Below, piece after piece: positions 17,139-25,375 of a stretch of DNA of 64,000 nt. Position numbers and translations under genes: made by a program. Numbering within the stretch: position 1 is the stretch's first letter; every line of letters starts with the position of its first letter. The notes below the pieces were generated by a model, which was given only the letters and a program-made list of their open reading frames with translations, did not search any database and was not told the origin of the DNA. The stretch is from JBAVVD01 sp049697115 (lineage in GTDB: Bacteria > Acidobacteriota > Aminicenantia > Aminicenantales > UBA4085): positions 1 through 64,000 of the forward strand of contig JBAVVD010000048.1 of assembly GCA_049697115.1 (NCBI GenBank), written 5' to 3'.

Positions 17139-18068
17139 ATGAAACTGAGGCCTTTTGCATTCACGTTTCTCCTGTCTCTTCTCTCAGGCCTATCTCTTTT
17201 CTCAGGCCCGCAGAAATTCATCAAAGATGACCTGGGCAATGTCTTCGTTATCGGCGCGCCCCCCCAGAGAATTATCTCCCTGGCCCCGAATATTACGGAA
17301 ATTCTCTTTGCCCTGGAACTGGGAGATAAAATCGTGGGCGTCACCCGATACTGCGATTACCCGCTGGAGGTGCAGGAGAAAGAGAAAATCGGAGGAATGC
17401 TCGACCTCGACCTCGAAAAAATCAAAGCCTTAAATCCGGATCTCATCATCGGCTTCCGGGGAAATCCTCTGAGTACCCTGAAAAGGCTCCAGAGCCTGAG
17501 CGGCCGCGTTTTTATCCTCGAACAGGGGAATGACCTCGAGTCTGTCTTTGTGACCATCACAAAAATCGGCCGGATCACCCAGAGAGAATCCGAGGCCGAA
17601 CGGCTCCTTCAGTCAAAGAAAAATGCCTATGAAAGGACACTGGCAGCCCTTCAACACATCCGCCGCAAACCCAGAGTCTTTCTGGCTCTTCACGGCCTGG
17701 GGCTGTGGACCTGCGGAAAGGAGAGCTTCCTCAACGACCTTCTGATCAAGGCCGGAAGCCTGAACGTCACCGGAAATATCCCAAAGAAATGGATCCACTA
17801 CAGTCAGGAGAAGCTCATCCTTGACGCTCCTGAAATCATCATTATTCTGGCCAAATCAAAAGAAGACTTCCTCAACGCCAGAGCCTGGTTCAAGGAAAGG
17901 ACGGGTTTTGACAAGATACCGGCGGTGAAGGCGGATCGCATTCACTTTCTGGACGAAAATCTGGCCAGCCGCTATGGCCCCCGGCTCATCGACGCTTTTG
18001 CCGAGGCGGCCCGCCTCATCCACCCCGAACAATTTAATTCGGACAAAATCCCTGAAAAAAATGACTGA
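17139..18068 (+). CDS. Periplasmic binding protein, BtuF-like (cobalamin/iron-chelate type)
   Basis: 309 residues. A signal peptide (about residues 1-23) is followed by a class III periplasmic binding protein: RIISLAPNITEILFALELGDKIVGVT, YCDYPLEV, NPDLIIGF, then a long linker helix and a second lobe. The SLAPNITEILFAL and VTxYCDYP motifs are characteristic of BtuF-like vitamin B12 binders and related iron-chelate binders. No ABC permease or ATPase gene is adjacent, so the transporter must lie elsewhere. A B12 ligand would suit the B12-dependent methylmalonyl-CoA mutase gene 2.7 kb downstream, but that is inference. It overlaps the next gene by 8 bases. Confidence 0.82.
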   Translation: MKLRPFAFTFLLSLLSGLSLFSGPQKFIKDDLGNVFVIGAPPQRIISLAPNITEILFALELGDKIVGVTRYCDYPLEVQEKEKIGGMLDLDLEKIKALNPDLIIGFRGNPLSTLKRLQSLSGRVFILEQGNDLESVFVTITKIGRITQRESEAERLLQSKKNAYERTLAALQHIRRKPRVFLALHGLGLWTCGKESFLNDLLIKAGSLNVTGNIPKKWIHYSQEKLILDAPEIIIILAKSKEDFLNARAWFKERTGFDKIPAVKADRIHFLDENLASRYGPRLIDAFAEAARLIHPEQFNSDKIPEKND

Positions 18069-18642
18069 TTATTATTTCGTCCGCGACGGCCGTCACAAAT
18101 ACAGGTTTTTCTCTTCCGAACCGCCGAAACTCGTTCAGATGAAGTTCTCCCGTTCCAAGAAAATCTGGGAGCTGGCCAAAAAAAAACTCCTGCTTCTCCC
18201 CCAGAAAATACTCAGGCAGGAACAGGCATTCGAAAGGGCTCTCAAAATCGAGGAAAAGACCATCCGGATCTATCACGGCGGGCATCTGGAAGAAAAACGA
18301 ATAAAGCATAAATTCTATTTTTTCCTCCAGCGGCAGAGGACAAAGCATATATTCCTCCTCGTCGGAGAAACGCTGTTCCTTCCGGTCAGCGGGCTCGCCG
18401 CTCTCCTCCCGGGCCCCAACGTTTTTTTCGGAGCCCTGGCTCTCCTGATGCTCACCCACTGGAAAACCCTTCGGGGGATCAACCGCATTCTCAGGAAAAA
18501 ACCGGAATTTGCCGTTTCCGCCCGATTCGCCGAATGGGAGAACGCGGTTGAATCCAAAAACGAAAATGCGTTCACAGAGATTCTGGGCCACATTGAGAAA
18601 GAGCACCGCCTGGAAAACATTCATAAAGTCCTGTGGAAATAA
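18061..18642 (+). CDS. Hypothetical protein with a hydrophobic central segment
   Basis: 193 residues, family not recognised. The start MTDYYFVRDG overlaps the end of the preceding gene, so a longer in-frame ORF from 17974 is unlikely. The first 100 residues are very basic. Residues from about 98 to 145 contain one or two hydrophobic stretches (HIFLLVGETLFLPVSGLAAL, then NVFFGALALLMLTHW) joined by a Pro-Gly turn; the C terminus is charged and helical. A hairpin membrane protein with both ends in the cytoplasm is the simplest reading. The overlap suggests co-expression with the BtuF-like protein. Confidence 0.65.
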   Translation: MTDYYFVRDGRHKYRFFSSEPPKLVQMKFSRSKKIWELAKKKLLLLPQKILRQEQAFERALKIEEKTIRIYHGGHLEEKRIKHKFYFFLQRQRTKHIFLLVGETLFLPVSGLAALLPGPNVFFGALALLMLTHWKTLRGINRILRKKPEFAVSARFAEWENAVESKNENAFTEILGHIEKEHRLENIHKVLWK

Positions 18643-18653
18643 ATCCAACCAAT

Positions 18654-18682
18654 TTGACAAATATCGCTTTTTCCTTTATTTT
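18654..18682 (+). promoter_or_regulatory. Promoter-like element before the DUF948-like gene
   Basis: TTGACA at 18654-18659 and TATTTT at 18677-18682 with a 17-base spacer. Transcription would start near 18689-18691, immediately at the ATG at 18692. A similar stretch (TTGACAAATAT, a T-rich run, then AGAAC) lies at 17077-17104 before the BtuF-like gene, so the pair may share a promoter type. Confidence 0.4.
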
Positions 18683-18691
18683 TAGAACGTT

Positions 18692-19063
18692 ATGCCGCTA
18701 ACTCTTAATCAAGTCCTGGTTCTCATCATTTCCATTGTCTCTGTCGTTGCCCTCGCTTTTTTGATCCGGCTCTTTATTCAGCTCCGCCAGACGGCAATGG
18801 AAGCAGAAAGGACCTTAGCCGAAATCGGAAAACTGGCCAAAGATTTAAGAGAGCTCGACCAGCTTGTCAAAGAAAAAATTGGTGAATTAAGCCAAACCAT
18901 CGAGGCATCCAAGAAAGCCGCCGCGCATATCTCTGAAGCCTCGTTACTGGTCACGACGAAGATTCTGAAGCCCTCCTCCAACTATCTCCCTCTTCTGATG
19001 CCCATCGCTCGGTTTTTTTGGCGGCAATGGAAAAAACGAAAGGAGAAAAAACATGGGAAATGA
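18692..19063 (+). CDS. DUF948-like membrane-anchored coiled-coil protein
   Basis: 123 residues. One membrane segment (about residues 5-26) is followed by a helical coiled-coil region with the heptad-like pattern of DUF948 proteins (ERTLAEIGKLAKDLRELDQL) and a basic C terminus ending in lysines. Proteins of this type are small envelope proteins often encoded next to YtxH-domain proteins, as here: the next gene overlaps it by 11 bases. Function is unknown; a stress or envelope role is suggested for the pair in other bacteria. Confidence 0.72.
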   Translation: MPLTLNQVLVLIISIVSVVALAFLIRLFIQLRQTAMEAERTLAEIGKLAKDLRELDQLVKEKIGELSQTIEASKKAAAHISEASLLVTTKILKPSSNYLPLLMPIARFFWRQWKKRKEKKHGK

Positions 19064-19376
19064 AAAAAACTCCTGCGCTTTTGAAGCGACCGTATCTTTT
19101 CTTCTCGGGGCCGCCACAGGATTTGTCCTGGGAATTCTCTTTGCTCCGGCCAGCGGAAAAGAGACCCGGAAAAAAATCAAGGAAGAGGTGGAAAAATCCG
19201 GCGATAAGGCCAAAGAGGGTTTTGAAAAAATCGCGAAAGAGGCGGAAAAAGGAATCCGTGTCGTCAAAGAAAAAACCCAGGAAGGAATGGATGCCATCAG
19301 GGACTTCATCGAAAAAAAGAAAGAAGAATTTTTAAAAAAGTCTCCGGAAGATTTCCCGGAAGAAGAAATTAAATAA
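19053..19376 (+). CDS. YtxH-domain protein
   Basis: 107 residues. A glycine-rich hydrophobic segment at residues 12-32 carries the YtxH signature (FLLGAATGFVLGILFAPASG, then KETRKKI), followed by a long charged helix with alternating Lys/Glu suited to a coiled coil. YtxH-domain proteins are small membrane proteins linked to general stress responses in Gram-positive bacteria and occur widely elsewhere. It overlaps the DUF948-like gene, and the two probably form one unit. Confidence 0.78.
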   Translation: MGNEKNSCAFEATVSFLLGAATGFVLGILFAPASGKETRKKIKEEVEKSGDKAKEGFEKIAKEAEKGIRVVKEKTQEGMDAIRDFIEKKKEEFLKKSPEDFPEEEIK

Positions 19377-19417
19377 AAAAACATCCGAATCCTTCTTTAC
19401 AAAAAGTGTGACATTCC

Positions 19418-20713
19418 ATGAAAGACACATGTATAGCTAAAATCCAGGCTAGAGAGATTCTGGACTCCCGGGGAAACCCGACCGTCAGCACTCAGGTTAT
19501 TCTCAGCTCCGGCGCTGTGGGCAAAGCTTCAGTTCCCTCGGGAGCGTCCACAGGAACTTATGAAGCCCTCGAACTCCGGGATGAAGATCAGAGCCGGTAT
19601 CTGGGAAAAGGCGTCTTAAAAGCGGTCTCTCATGTGAACGACATCATCGCGCCGAAGCTGCTGGGGCAGGATGCGCTGCGCCAGGAGGAAATTGATCGCA
19701 CGATGCTCAGCCTGGACGGCACTCCCTCCAAATACAAACTGGGCGCCAATGCGATCCTTTCCGTCTCCATGGCCGTGGCCGACGCGGCGTCCAAGGCCCT
19801 CCGGATGCCCCTTTACGCCTATCTCGGGAAAAAAGAATCTTGGCGGCTCCCTGTTCCCCTCATCAACATCCTCAACGGCGGTTCCCATGCGGACAACACT
19901 GTCGATATCCAGGAATTCATGATTGCCCCGGCCGGCGGCTCCTCTTTTTCCGAAGCCATTCGCATATCCGCCGAAGTGTTTCATAACCTTAAAAAGATAC
20001 TGAAGAAAAAAGGCTACAGCACAGCCGTCGGTGACGAAGGAGGATTTGCCCCAAATTTGAAATCGGACGAAGAAGCCCTGGAGCTCATCGTCGAGAGCAT
20101 CCAGAAAGCGGGATATGAGCCAGGAAAACAGGTCTATCTGGCCCTCGACGTCGCGGCCTCCGAGTTCTTTTCAGACGGCGCCTATGTCTTTAAAAAATCC
20201 GGCGGCCCGAGAAAATCCTCCGCCGAGATCATCGCATTTTATCAGCAGTTGATTCAAAAGTATCCCATTGTTTCCATCGAAGACGGGCTGGCGGAGGACG
20301 ACTGGGAAGGCTGGAAAAATCTGACTGAAGCGCTGGGCAAAAAAATTCAGCTCGTCGGAGACGATATTTTTGTCACCAACATGGAACGATTCACGAAAGG
20401 GATTGAGGCGGGAATCGCCAATTCCATCCTTATCAAACTCAATCAAATCGGAAGCCTGACCGAAACCGTGGAAGTCGTCCGGCACGCCCATCACAGCGGG
20501 TATTCAGCGGTCATCTCCCACCGTTCAGGGGAAACAGAGGACACTTTTATCGCCGATTTAAGTGTCGCTCTCAGCACCGGTCAGATCAAAACGGGCTCTC
20601 TCAGCCGGAGCGAAAGGGTCGCCAAATACAACCGCCTCCTGGAAATCGAAGACGAACTCCAGGAAAAGGCCATATATGCGGGCCGGGATGCCTTTGCCAA
20701 ATACATCCGCTGA
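19418..20713 (+). CDS. eno: Enolase
   Basis: 431-residue glycolytic enzyme interconverting 2-phosphoglycerate and phosphoenolpyruvate. Motifs: ARxILDSRGNPT at the N terminus, SGASTGTYEALELRD (mobile loop), GDEGGFAPN, the metal ligands in SIEDGLAEDDWEGW, and the signature SHRSGETEDTFIADLSVAL. All catalytic residues (Glu in GDEGG, Lys in LIKLNQIG) are present. Length is standard. It lies 41 bases after the YtxH gene and 12 bases before the mutase gene, in the same direction. Confidence 0.98.
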   Translation: MKDTCIAKIQAREILDSRGNPTVSTQVILSSGAVGKASVPSGASTGTYEALELRDEDQSRYLGKGVLKAVSHVNDIIAPKLLGQDALRQEEIDRTMLSLDGTPSKYKLGANAILSVSMAVADAASKALRMPLYAYLGKKESWRLPVPLINILNGGSHADNTVDIQEFMIAPAGGSSFSEAIRISAEVFHNLKKILKKKGYSTAVGDEGGFAPNLKSDEEALELIVESIQKAGYEPGKQVYLALDVAASEFFSDGAYVFKKSGGPRKSSAEIIAFYQQLIQKYPIVSIEDGLAEDDWEGWKNLTEALGKKIQLVGDDIFVTNMERFTKGIEAGIANSILIKLNQIGSLTETVEVVRHAHHSGYSAVISHRSGETEDTFIADLSVALSTGQIKTGSLSRSERVAKYNRLLEIEDELQEKAIYAGRDAFAKYIR

Positions 20714-20725
20714 ATAAAGCAGGCC

Positions 20726-22330
20726 ATGGAAGAGGATCGGGAAAATAAAAGACACCTCACTCCGTCGGATATTGAAATCGAAAACCTCTACTCAGCCGCA
20801 GACCTGAAGGATTTTAATCCTGCCGAAAAACTGGGAAAACCGGGCGAATTTCCTTTCACCAGGGGCATCTATCCGACCATGTACCGTGGAAAATTGTGGA
20901 CGATGCGCCAGTATGCCGGCTTCGGCACAGCCGAGGAATCCAATCAAAGATACCGCTTCCTCCTCTCCCAGGGACAGACGGGATTGAGCGTCGCCTTTGA
21001 CCTGCCAACCCAGCTCGGCCTGGACTCCGATTCGCCTCTCGCCAGGGGCGAGGTGGGGAAAGTGGGAGTCGCCGTCGACTCCCTCGACGATATGGCCGCT
21101 CTCTTCAGTCATATTCCCCTGGACAAAGTCAGCGTCTCGATGACCATCAATGCCACGGCCGCCATCATTCTCGCCATGTATCTTGCCCTGGCTGAAAAGA
21201 AAGGCGTTCGGTGGCCGGCTCTTTCCGGAACGATCCAGAATGACATCCTCAAGGAATATATCGCACGCGGCACTTATATTTTTCCTCCGCAGGCCTCTCT
21301 CCGACTCATCATCGACAGTATTTCCTTCTGTCAGAGGCACGTTCCCCGCTGGAATACGATGAGCATCAGCGGCTACCACATCCGTGAAGCCGGCGCAACG
21401 GCCGTCCAGGAGCTGGCCTTCACCTTTGCCAACGCGATTGCCTATCTGGAGGCCCTGATCGCGGCGGGGCTGGATGTGGATTCTTTTGCCCCGAGGCTTT
21501 CCTTTTTTCTGGCCGCCCACAACAATTTCCTTGAGGAGATTGCCAAATTCCGAGCGGCCCGCCGCATCTGGGCGAATCTCGTTAGGGACTGGTTTAAAGC
21601 CAAAAATCCCCTTTCCTGGAAATTCAGGTTCCACACGCAGACGAGCGGGGCCACACTCCTCGCCCAGCAGCCGGAAAACAACGTCACGCGGGTTACGCTC
21701 CAGGCCCTGGCCTCGGTTCTCGGAGGCACGCAATCTCTCCACACCAATTCCCGGGACGAAGCCCTAGCCCTTCCCAGTGAAGAATCCGCTCAGATTGCCC
21801 TGCGGACCCAGCAGATCATCGCCCATGAAAGCGGCGTGACGAATACCGTGGATCCGGTCGGGGGCTCTTATTTCGTCGAATGTCTGACGGACGAAATCGA
21901 AAAAAGAGTGGACATTTATCTGAAGAAAATCAAAGACATGGGCGGCATGCTCACAGCCATTGAATCCGGATTCATCCAGAAGGAAATCCAGGAAAGCGCC
22001 TATCTGTTCCAAAAGGAGATTGAGCGAAAAGAGCGGATCGTCGTCGGGCTCAATGAATACAGGAAAGAGGATGAAGCTCTCAGCTTTGAAATATATCATC
22101 CACCGAAAGAACTGGAGAAAGCCCAGGTTGAAAAATTACAGCACCTTAAACAAAAGAGGTCGAAACATCAGGTTGAGCGGCGGCTCCAGGCACTGAAAGA
22201 GGCCATCCCCACGCAAAAAAATCTCATGCCGCCGATCATCGAGGCGGTCAAAGCGAAAGCGACTCTCGGCGAGATCACTTCCGTCCTCAAAGAAGCCTAC
22301 GGCGAATACCAGGAAGACGTTTCCCTCTGA
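20726..22330 (+). CDS. Methylmalonyl-CoA mutase, catalytic (TIM-barrel) subunit
   Basis: 534 residues covering the substrate-binding barrel of methylmalonyl-CoA mutase (MCM), the B12-dependent enzyme that interconverts methylmalonyl-CoA and succinyl-CoA. Recognisable stretches are FTRGIYPTMYRGKLWTMRQY, GLSVAFDLPTQLGLDSD, VSVSMTINATAAIILAMYL, SGYHIREAGATAVQEL and the HTNSRDEALALPSEESAQIA segment. The cobalamin-binding domain (DxHxxG) is absent, so this is the large subunit of a split enzyme; the B12-binding subunit, epimerase and the MeaB-type chaperone are not in the window. The closely related isobutyryl-CoA mutase large subunit is an alternative; the MRQYAGFG substrate loop favours methylmalonyl-CoA. 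Confidence 0.9.
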   Translation: MEEDRENKRHLTPSDIEIENLYSAADLKDFNPAEKLGKPGEFPFTRGIYPTMYRGKLWTMRQYAGFGTAEESNQRYRFLLSQGQTGLSVAFDLPTQLGLDSDSPLARGEVGKVGVAVDSLDDMAALFSHIPLDKVSVSMTINATAAIILAMYLALAEKKGVRWPALSGTIQNDILKEYIARGTYIFPPQASLRLIIDSISFCQRHVPRWNTMSISGYHIREAGATAVQELAFTFANAIAYLEALIAAGLDVDSFAPRLSFFLAAHNNFLEEIAKFRAARRIWANLVRDWFKAKNPLSWKFRFHTQTSGATLLAQQPENNVTRVTLQALASVLGGTQSLHTNSRDEALALPSEESAQIALRTQQIIAHESGVTNTVDPVGGSYFVECLTDEIEKRVDIYLKKIKDMGGMLTAIESGFIQKEIQESAYLFQKEIERKERIVVGLNEYRKEDEALSFEIYHPPKELEKAQVEKLQHLKQKRSKHQVERRLQALKEAIPTQKNLMPPIIEAVKAKATLGEITSVLKEAYGEYQEDVSL

Positions 22331-22376
22331 ATCCTGATCTGGATCATTCGGCGCAATTTGATGAATATCTAAGAAA

Positions 22377-23552
22377 CTATTCACTCCCATAGGGATGGAC
22401 CACCAAGATTTCCACTCCTTTTTCGGCCGGTAAAATCGCCGCGCTGCCCAAAACCTCTGTGTAGGCTAAAAAGTCGACCGGTGCTCCAAAGCCAAAATCA
22501 AGATCTCGAATGGGTAAACGGGTTAAGTTGGTCACGATGATGCCGTGATGGGGATGTCTCAGATGGATTTCTTCGATGGCCGCCAGGCCTTTTTGCTGAC
22601 GAAGATTCTCAAGCGTCTTTAATGAATTAAAAATAGTGTCATTTTTGATCTTTCCGACTGAAGACCGGACCAGAACGGCCAGGTCTCCCAGAGAGGCCCC
22701 TAAAAGGCCGTTGAAATCCACAGATGCCGTTGCAAAACAGAGCGCACAGCCGAAATAATTTTTTGGGAATCCGTCCAGGGCTTTTCGAAAATCAAATGGA
22801 CAGGTGACAAATGTTTCAGGATTATCGTTATCTTTTTTCCACATCGGAATATATTTTTTCCAGAGCCAGGCCGTAATCACATCATTTTCCGAGAAAGGGA
22901 CATTGTGCTCTTTTCTGGCTTCTTCCAGATAGGAACTGATCGTTTCCTCTGAAATTAAAATGCGTTCTTCATGAACAGGTTCATCCGGCGCTTGACTGCG
23001 CTTGCCCCCATAGAAAAGCCCGCATTCGGTATAAATGGCGTCCGGCGTAACCGGCGCGGCACCCCGGAGCAAGTCCGACGACCACATGTCCCGCTGAAAA
23101 CTGGGTTCCATTATGCGGTCCCCCCTGCACACGCGTGCCCAGCTTGAGAGAAAATGAAAATAACTGAAACCATCCGCTAATGCGTGCGACAGACTCACCG
23201 CCAAAACGGATCCATTGGGAGTTTGGGTTAACGCTATTTTTGTGAGGGGCTTTCCTTCGACAGAGCTTACAGGCGTGATGTATTCCTCAATCCTCCCGGG
23301 CTTTTCAAAAGCGGAATTGGATTCTCTCACATCAAATGTCAATCCATCTTCGGCCACATGAAATTCATAATCCTTTTCGGAAATTCTTTTTAATTGGCTC
23401 CGCAATAGAGGGAAATCATCAAGAACCTTATTCAGGCTGTTCCGCAGCATATCCGGATCAAGCCTGTTGAGATATAAAAAAGCAAACGTTATCGGCTGAG
23501 ATCCAACCCCCGTAAAAACATATTCCACCGGACTGAGCGGAAGCGTCATCAT
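22377..23552 (-). CDS. BAHD-like acyltransferase
   Basis: 391 residues. The two hallmark motifs of BAHD acyl-CoA-dependent transferases are visible: HxxxDG as HALADG near residue 138, in the middle of the protein, and a DFGWG-like motif, DFGFG, near residue 358 close to the C terminus. The order and spacing fit BAHD enzymes, which acylate alcohols or amines using acyl-CoA. These are mainly plant and fungal; bacterial members are uncommon. The condensation-domain/wax-synthase superfamily shares HxxxDG but normally lacks DFGFG. The gene converges on the mutase gene and sits just outside the left end of the cassette island. Substrate unknown. Confidence 0.72.
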   Translation of the reverse strand: MMTLPLSPVEYVFTGVGSQPITFAFLYLNRLDPDMLRNSLNKVLDDFPLLRSQLKRISEKDYEFHVAEDGLTFDVRESNSAFEKPGRIEEYITPVSSVEGKPLTKIALTQTPNGSVLAVSLSHALADGFSYFHFLSSWARVCRGDRIMEPSFQRDMWSSDLLRGAAPVTPDAIYTECGLFYGGKRSQAPDEPVHEERILISEETISSYLEEARKEHNVPFSENDVITAWLWKKYIPMWKKDNDNPETFVTCPFDFRKALDGFPKNYFGCALCFATASVDFNGLLGASLGDLAVLVRSSVGKIKNDTIFNSLKTLENLRQQKGLAAIEEIHLRHPHHGIIVTNLTRLPIRDLDFGFGAPVDFLAYTEVLGSAAILPAEKGVEILVVHPYGSE

Positions 23553-23645
23553 CGTCCTGCCCTCTCATCATAAGAATATTTTGTAATTCCGTCTACATAA
23601 TTTTAATACTACGCCTAATAACAGTTACATTTCTTAAGATGATAC

Positions 23646-23684
23646 TTGACTATCCATAATCGATTGTATACACTGTATTACAAT
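23646..23684 (+). promoter_or_regulatory. Promoter and palindromic operator of the first toxin-antitoxin module
   Basis: TTGACT at 23646-23651 and TACACT at 23669-23674 with a 17-base spacer. Overlapping the -10 is an inverted repeat, ATTGTA at 23663-23668 and TACAAT at 23679-23684 with 10 bases between. A palindrome on the -10 is where an RHH antitoxin would bind to repress its own operon. The rest of the 150-base BAHD/antitoxin gap shows nothing clear; no attC was found on this outer side. Confidence 0.55.
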
Positions 23685-23702
23685 GTCATTAAGAGGTGCT
23701 TT

Positions 23703-23921
23703 ATGAATACAGTAATTTCAGTCAGGCTTCCCAAAGAACTTGCCGAACAACTCGACAATATAGCCAGGGAAACAGAGAGACCACGCTCTTTCATCATACA
23801 AAAAGCCTTAGAGTCCTACATCGAAGATTTCGCGGATCTTCAGGTGGCACTCGACCGTCTCCACGATAAAAGTGATCCTATCATTTCCGGCAAAGAGCTG
23901 AGGAAATCTCTTGGTCTATAA
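23703..23921 (+). CDS. RHH antitoxin of a RelE-type module
   Basis: 72 residues. The N terminus NTVISVRLPKELAEQLDNIA is a ribbon-helix-helix DNA-binding domain (strand then two helices, with ARETERPRSFIIQKALESYI as the second part); the C-terminal tail would wrap the toxin. The ATG at 23703 is preferred over an upstream in-frame codon because the conserved RHH strand begins there and AGAGG precedes it. It overlaps the toxin gene by 11 bases. The pair lies at the outer left end of the cassette island, on the strand opposite to the left-facing cassettes. Confidence 0.85.
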   Translation: MNTVISVRLPKELAEQLDNIARETERPRSFIIQKALESYIEDFADLQVALDRLHDKSDPIISGKELRKSLGL

Positions 23922-24171
23922 TATTGTCTACAAGAAATCAGTCCAACGCGATCTCAAAAAGCTGTCAAAATCAGAGGCTAATCGTATTCTCGATCAAATA
24001 GAACAGGAGCTTTCAAAGAAACCGGAGTCAAATCCAGCCCTCAAAGGTCAATTTGCCGGGCTTCGCAAATTTCGAGTTGGGGAATACAGGGTTATCTACG
24101 CATTATTGAGAACAGATGTTCTTATCCTGAGAGTCGGACATCAAAAGAATATCTATAAAAGCGAAATCTAA
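23911..24171 (+). CDS. RelE/ParE-superfamily toxin
   Basis: 86 residues, likely a ribosome-dependent mRNA interferase. Typical features: YNIVYKKSVQRDLKKLSKS at the N terminus, LKGQFAGLRKFRVGEYRVIY in the middle (GxxR...GxYRVIY) and a C-terminal RVGHQKNIYK. The start is a TTG inside the antitoxin gene. The TAA stop sits inside the recombination core of the adjoining attC (24166-24172), a common cassette arrangement. It converges on the minus-strand gene at 24345-24794. Confidence 0.87.
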   Translation: MVYNIVYKKSVQRDLKKLSKSEANRILDQIEQELSKKPESNPALKGQFAGLRKFRVGEYRVIYALLRTDVLILRVGHQKNIYKSEI

Positions 24172-24252
24172 CGCCGGGCATAACCGGTTTTAAAATGCGG
24201 GGGCATGAAATGCCGAAGCATTTTAAAATCCGTGTTAATGCCTTTGTTAGAC
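24166..24252 (-). repeat. attC recombination site a
   Basis: 87-base imperfect palindrome bounded by ATCTAAC (24166-24172) and GTTAGAC (24246-24252). The inner arms (GGCAT-AAC against GTT-A-ATGCC) pair with one unpaired base on the right side, which puts the site in the minus orientation, serving the gene at 24345-24794. Its R'' box read on minus, GTCTAAC, is the exact complement of the core that opens that gene's cassette (24810-24816). Confidence 0.85.
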
Positions 24253-24344
24253 CTGTTTTTTGCATTTTATGATACCAAGCCATGTATTAACTGGATCTAT
24301 ATACAGCTCATCACCAAAACCCAGTTCAGCTCTTACAAGTTGCC

Positions 24345-24794
24345 TCAGGTTATTAGAGCAACTATAGGATTATCCGTATTGCCTGTCACTATCTCCAAGA
24401 AACATTTGATTATCTCATTATTATCTATCGTAATTAACAATTCATTATGGCATTGGCGGGCCTCAACTTCGGTGGTATACTGCTTGTCAATATTTACAGG
24501 CCTTCCGTCATTATCTTTGTTTATGATATGATTAAATTGTGCGTCTACAATCGTAAGCAGTTTCATACAAGCGTTATATTTTAACTCATATTTTTTCTCG
24601 TTAATACGATCAAGTTTGTTTAAATCTATTTTTACAGATTCGACCTTCTGAGTAATATCCCTTATGTCTTCCTTGGTAGCAAGATTTTCTCCTTTTTTCT
24701 TTAGATAACTTGTAAGTGCATTCTTAATCAGTAAGGTTGCTATCCATATTCCGATGACTATTACTATGTTCAATATCAAAATAATGTAGTCCAT
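24345..24794 (-). CDS. Cassette gene: membrane-anchored coiled-coil protein
   Basis: 149 residues. One N-terminal membrane segment (IILILNIVIVIGIWIATLLI) is followed by a charged helical stretch (LKKKGENLATKEDIRDITQKVESVKIDLNKLD) and a soluble C-terminal half. The start MDYIILI at 24794 follows a clear AAGGAGA ribosome-binding site, better than the longer ORF start within attC sequence. The YLKKKGENLATKEDI stretch recurs in cassette-borne and phage-defence-associated small membrane proteins, but I cannot name a family. Its cassette runs from the core at 24810 to attC a. Confidence 0.72.
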   Translation of the reverse strand: MDYIILILNIVIVIGIWIATLLIKNALTSYLKKKGENLATKEDIRDITQKVESVKIDLNKLDRINEKKYELKYNACMKLLTIVDAQFNHIINKDNDGRPVNIDKQYTTEVEARQCHNELLITIDNNEIIKCFLEIVTGNTDNPIVALIT

Positions 24795-24809
24795 ATATTC
24801 TCCTTGAAG

Positions 24810-24898
24810 GTCTAACGTAAAACTAAGCCGCCCCGCCACAGACCTTTGCCAAAAACAAACCAGCTTTATTCCGGGTTGGCTTGAGTGATTCGTTAGAT
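24810..24898 (-). repeat. attC recombination site b
   Basis: 89 bases between GTCTAAC (24810-24816) and GTTAGAT (24892-24898). Read on minus it has the classical layout ACTCAAGCC ... GGCTTAGT with the extra C in the first arm, as in the well-known aadA-type attC. It is therefore minus-oriented and belongs to the HEPN-like gene at 24911-25363. Confidence 0.9.
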
Positions 24899-24910
24899 TA
24901 GCAGTTCATT

Positions 24911-25363
24911 TTAACAGAAGCCATTTTTTTCTAAGAATTTGATGCCCTTTTTCAGAGCTTCTTTATATGCATTGCTTTTCCACCAGTTACCATGGCTGTG
25001 AATAAGACCGTTTCTCTTTGCATTGAAGTTATTTAGATTACTGTAATCGTCATAGTTTATTGCGCCCAAGAAATGAGACCATTTGATAAGTTTGTAAGTA
25101 GACGTATTAGCTTTGTCTTTTCCATTTTTGCTATTCTCAATTTTGGCCCTGACCTCAGTTTCTTTTTGATCTTTAAAGGTCTTAACTATTTTATCCCACA
25201 ATATAGTTTCGATAGCGAGTTGAGCATGCACGAATGCTTCAATAGTTTGATTTTTTTTCATCATGTCTCTTATAGCATTGGCGCATTTGTATCTAACGAC
25301 TTGCAATCTCTCGCCGCCCTCAGCTAAATCAGAAACAGCCATGTCTCTTTTCTTCTTGTTCAT
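24911..25363 (-). CDS. Cassette gene: HEPN-like protein
   Basis: 150 residues, mostly helical. The C-terminal region carries FNAKRNGLIHSHGNWW with the Rx4H spacing (RNGLIH) of HEPN-superfamily ribonucleases, at the usual position near the end of the domain. Many HEPN proteins act as toxins or defence effectors. No partner antitoxin gene is seen in the same cassette. The stop lies 12 bases before attC b. The start is uncertain between 25363 and the internal Met at residue 8 (MAVSDLAEGG). Catalytic activity is inferred from the motif alone. Confidence 0.65.
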   Translation of the reverse strand: MNKKKRDMAVSDLAEGGERLQVVRYKCANAIRDMMKKNQTIEAFVHAQLAIETILWDKIVKTFKDQKETEVRAKIENSKNGKDKANTSTYKLIKWSHFLGAINYDDYSNLNNFNAKRNGLIHSHGNWWKSNAYKEALKKGIKFLEKNGFC

Positions 25364-25375
25364 GTCATTTTTTCA

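Noticed and set aside
24205..24531. 108-residue plus-strand ORF opposite the cassette gene at 24345-24794
   Set aside because: Begins within attC a and runs antisense to a gene with a good ribosome-binding site.
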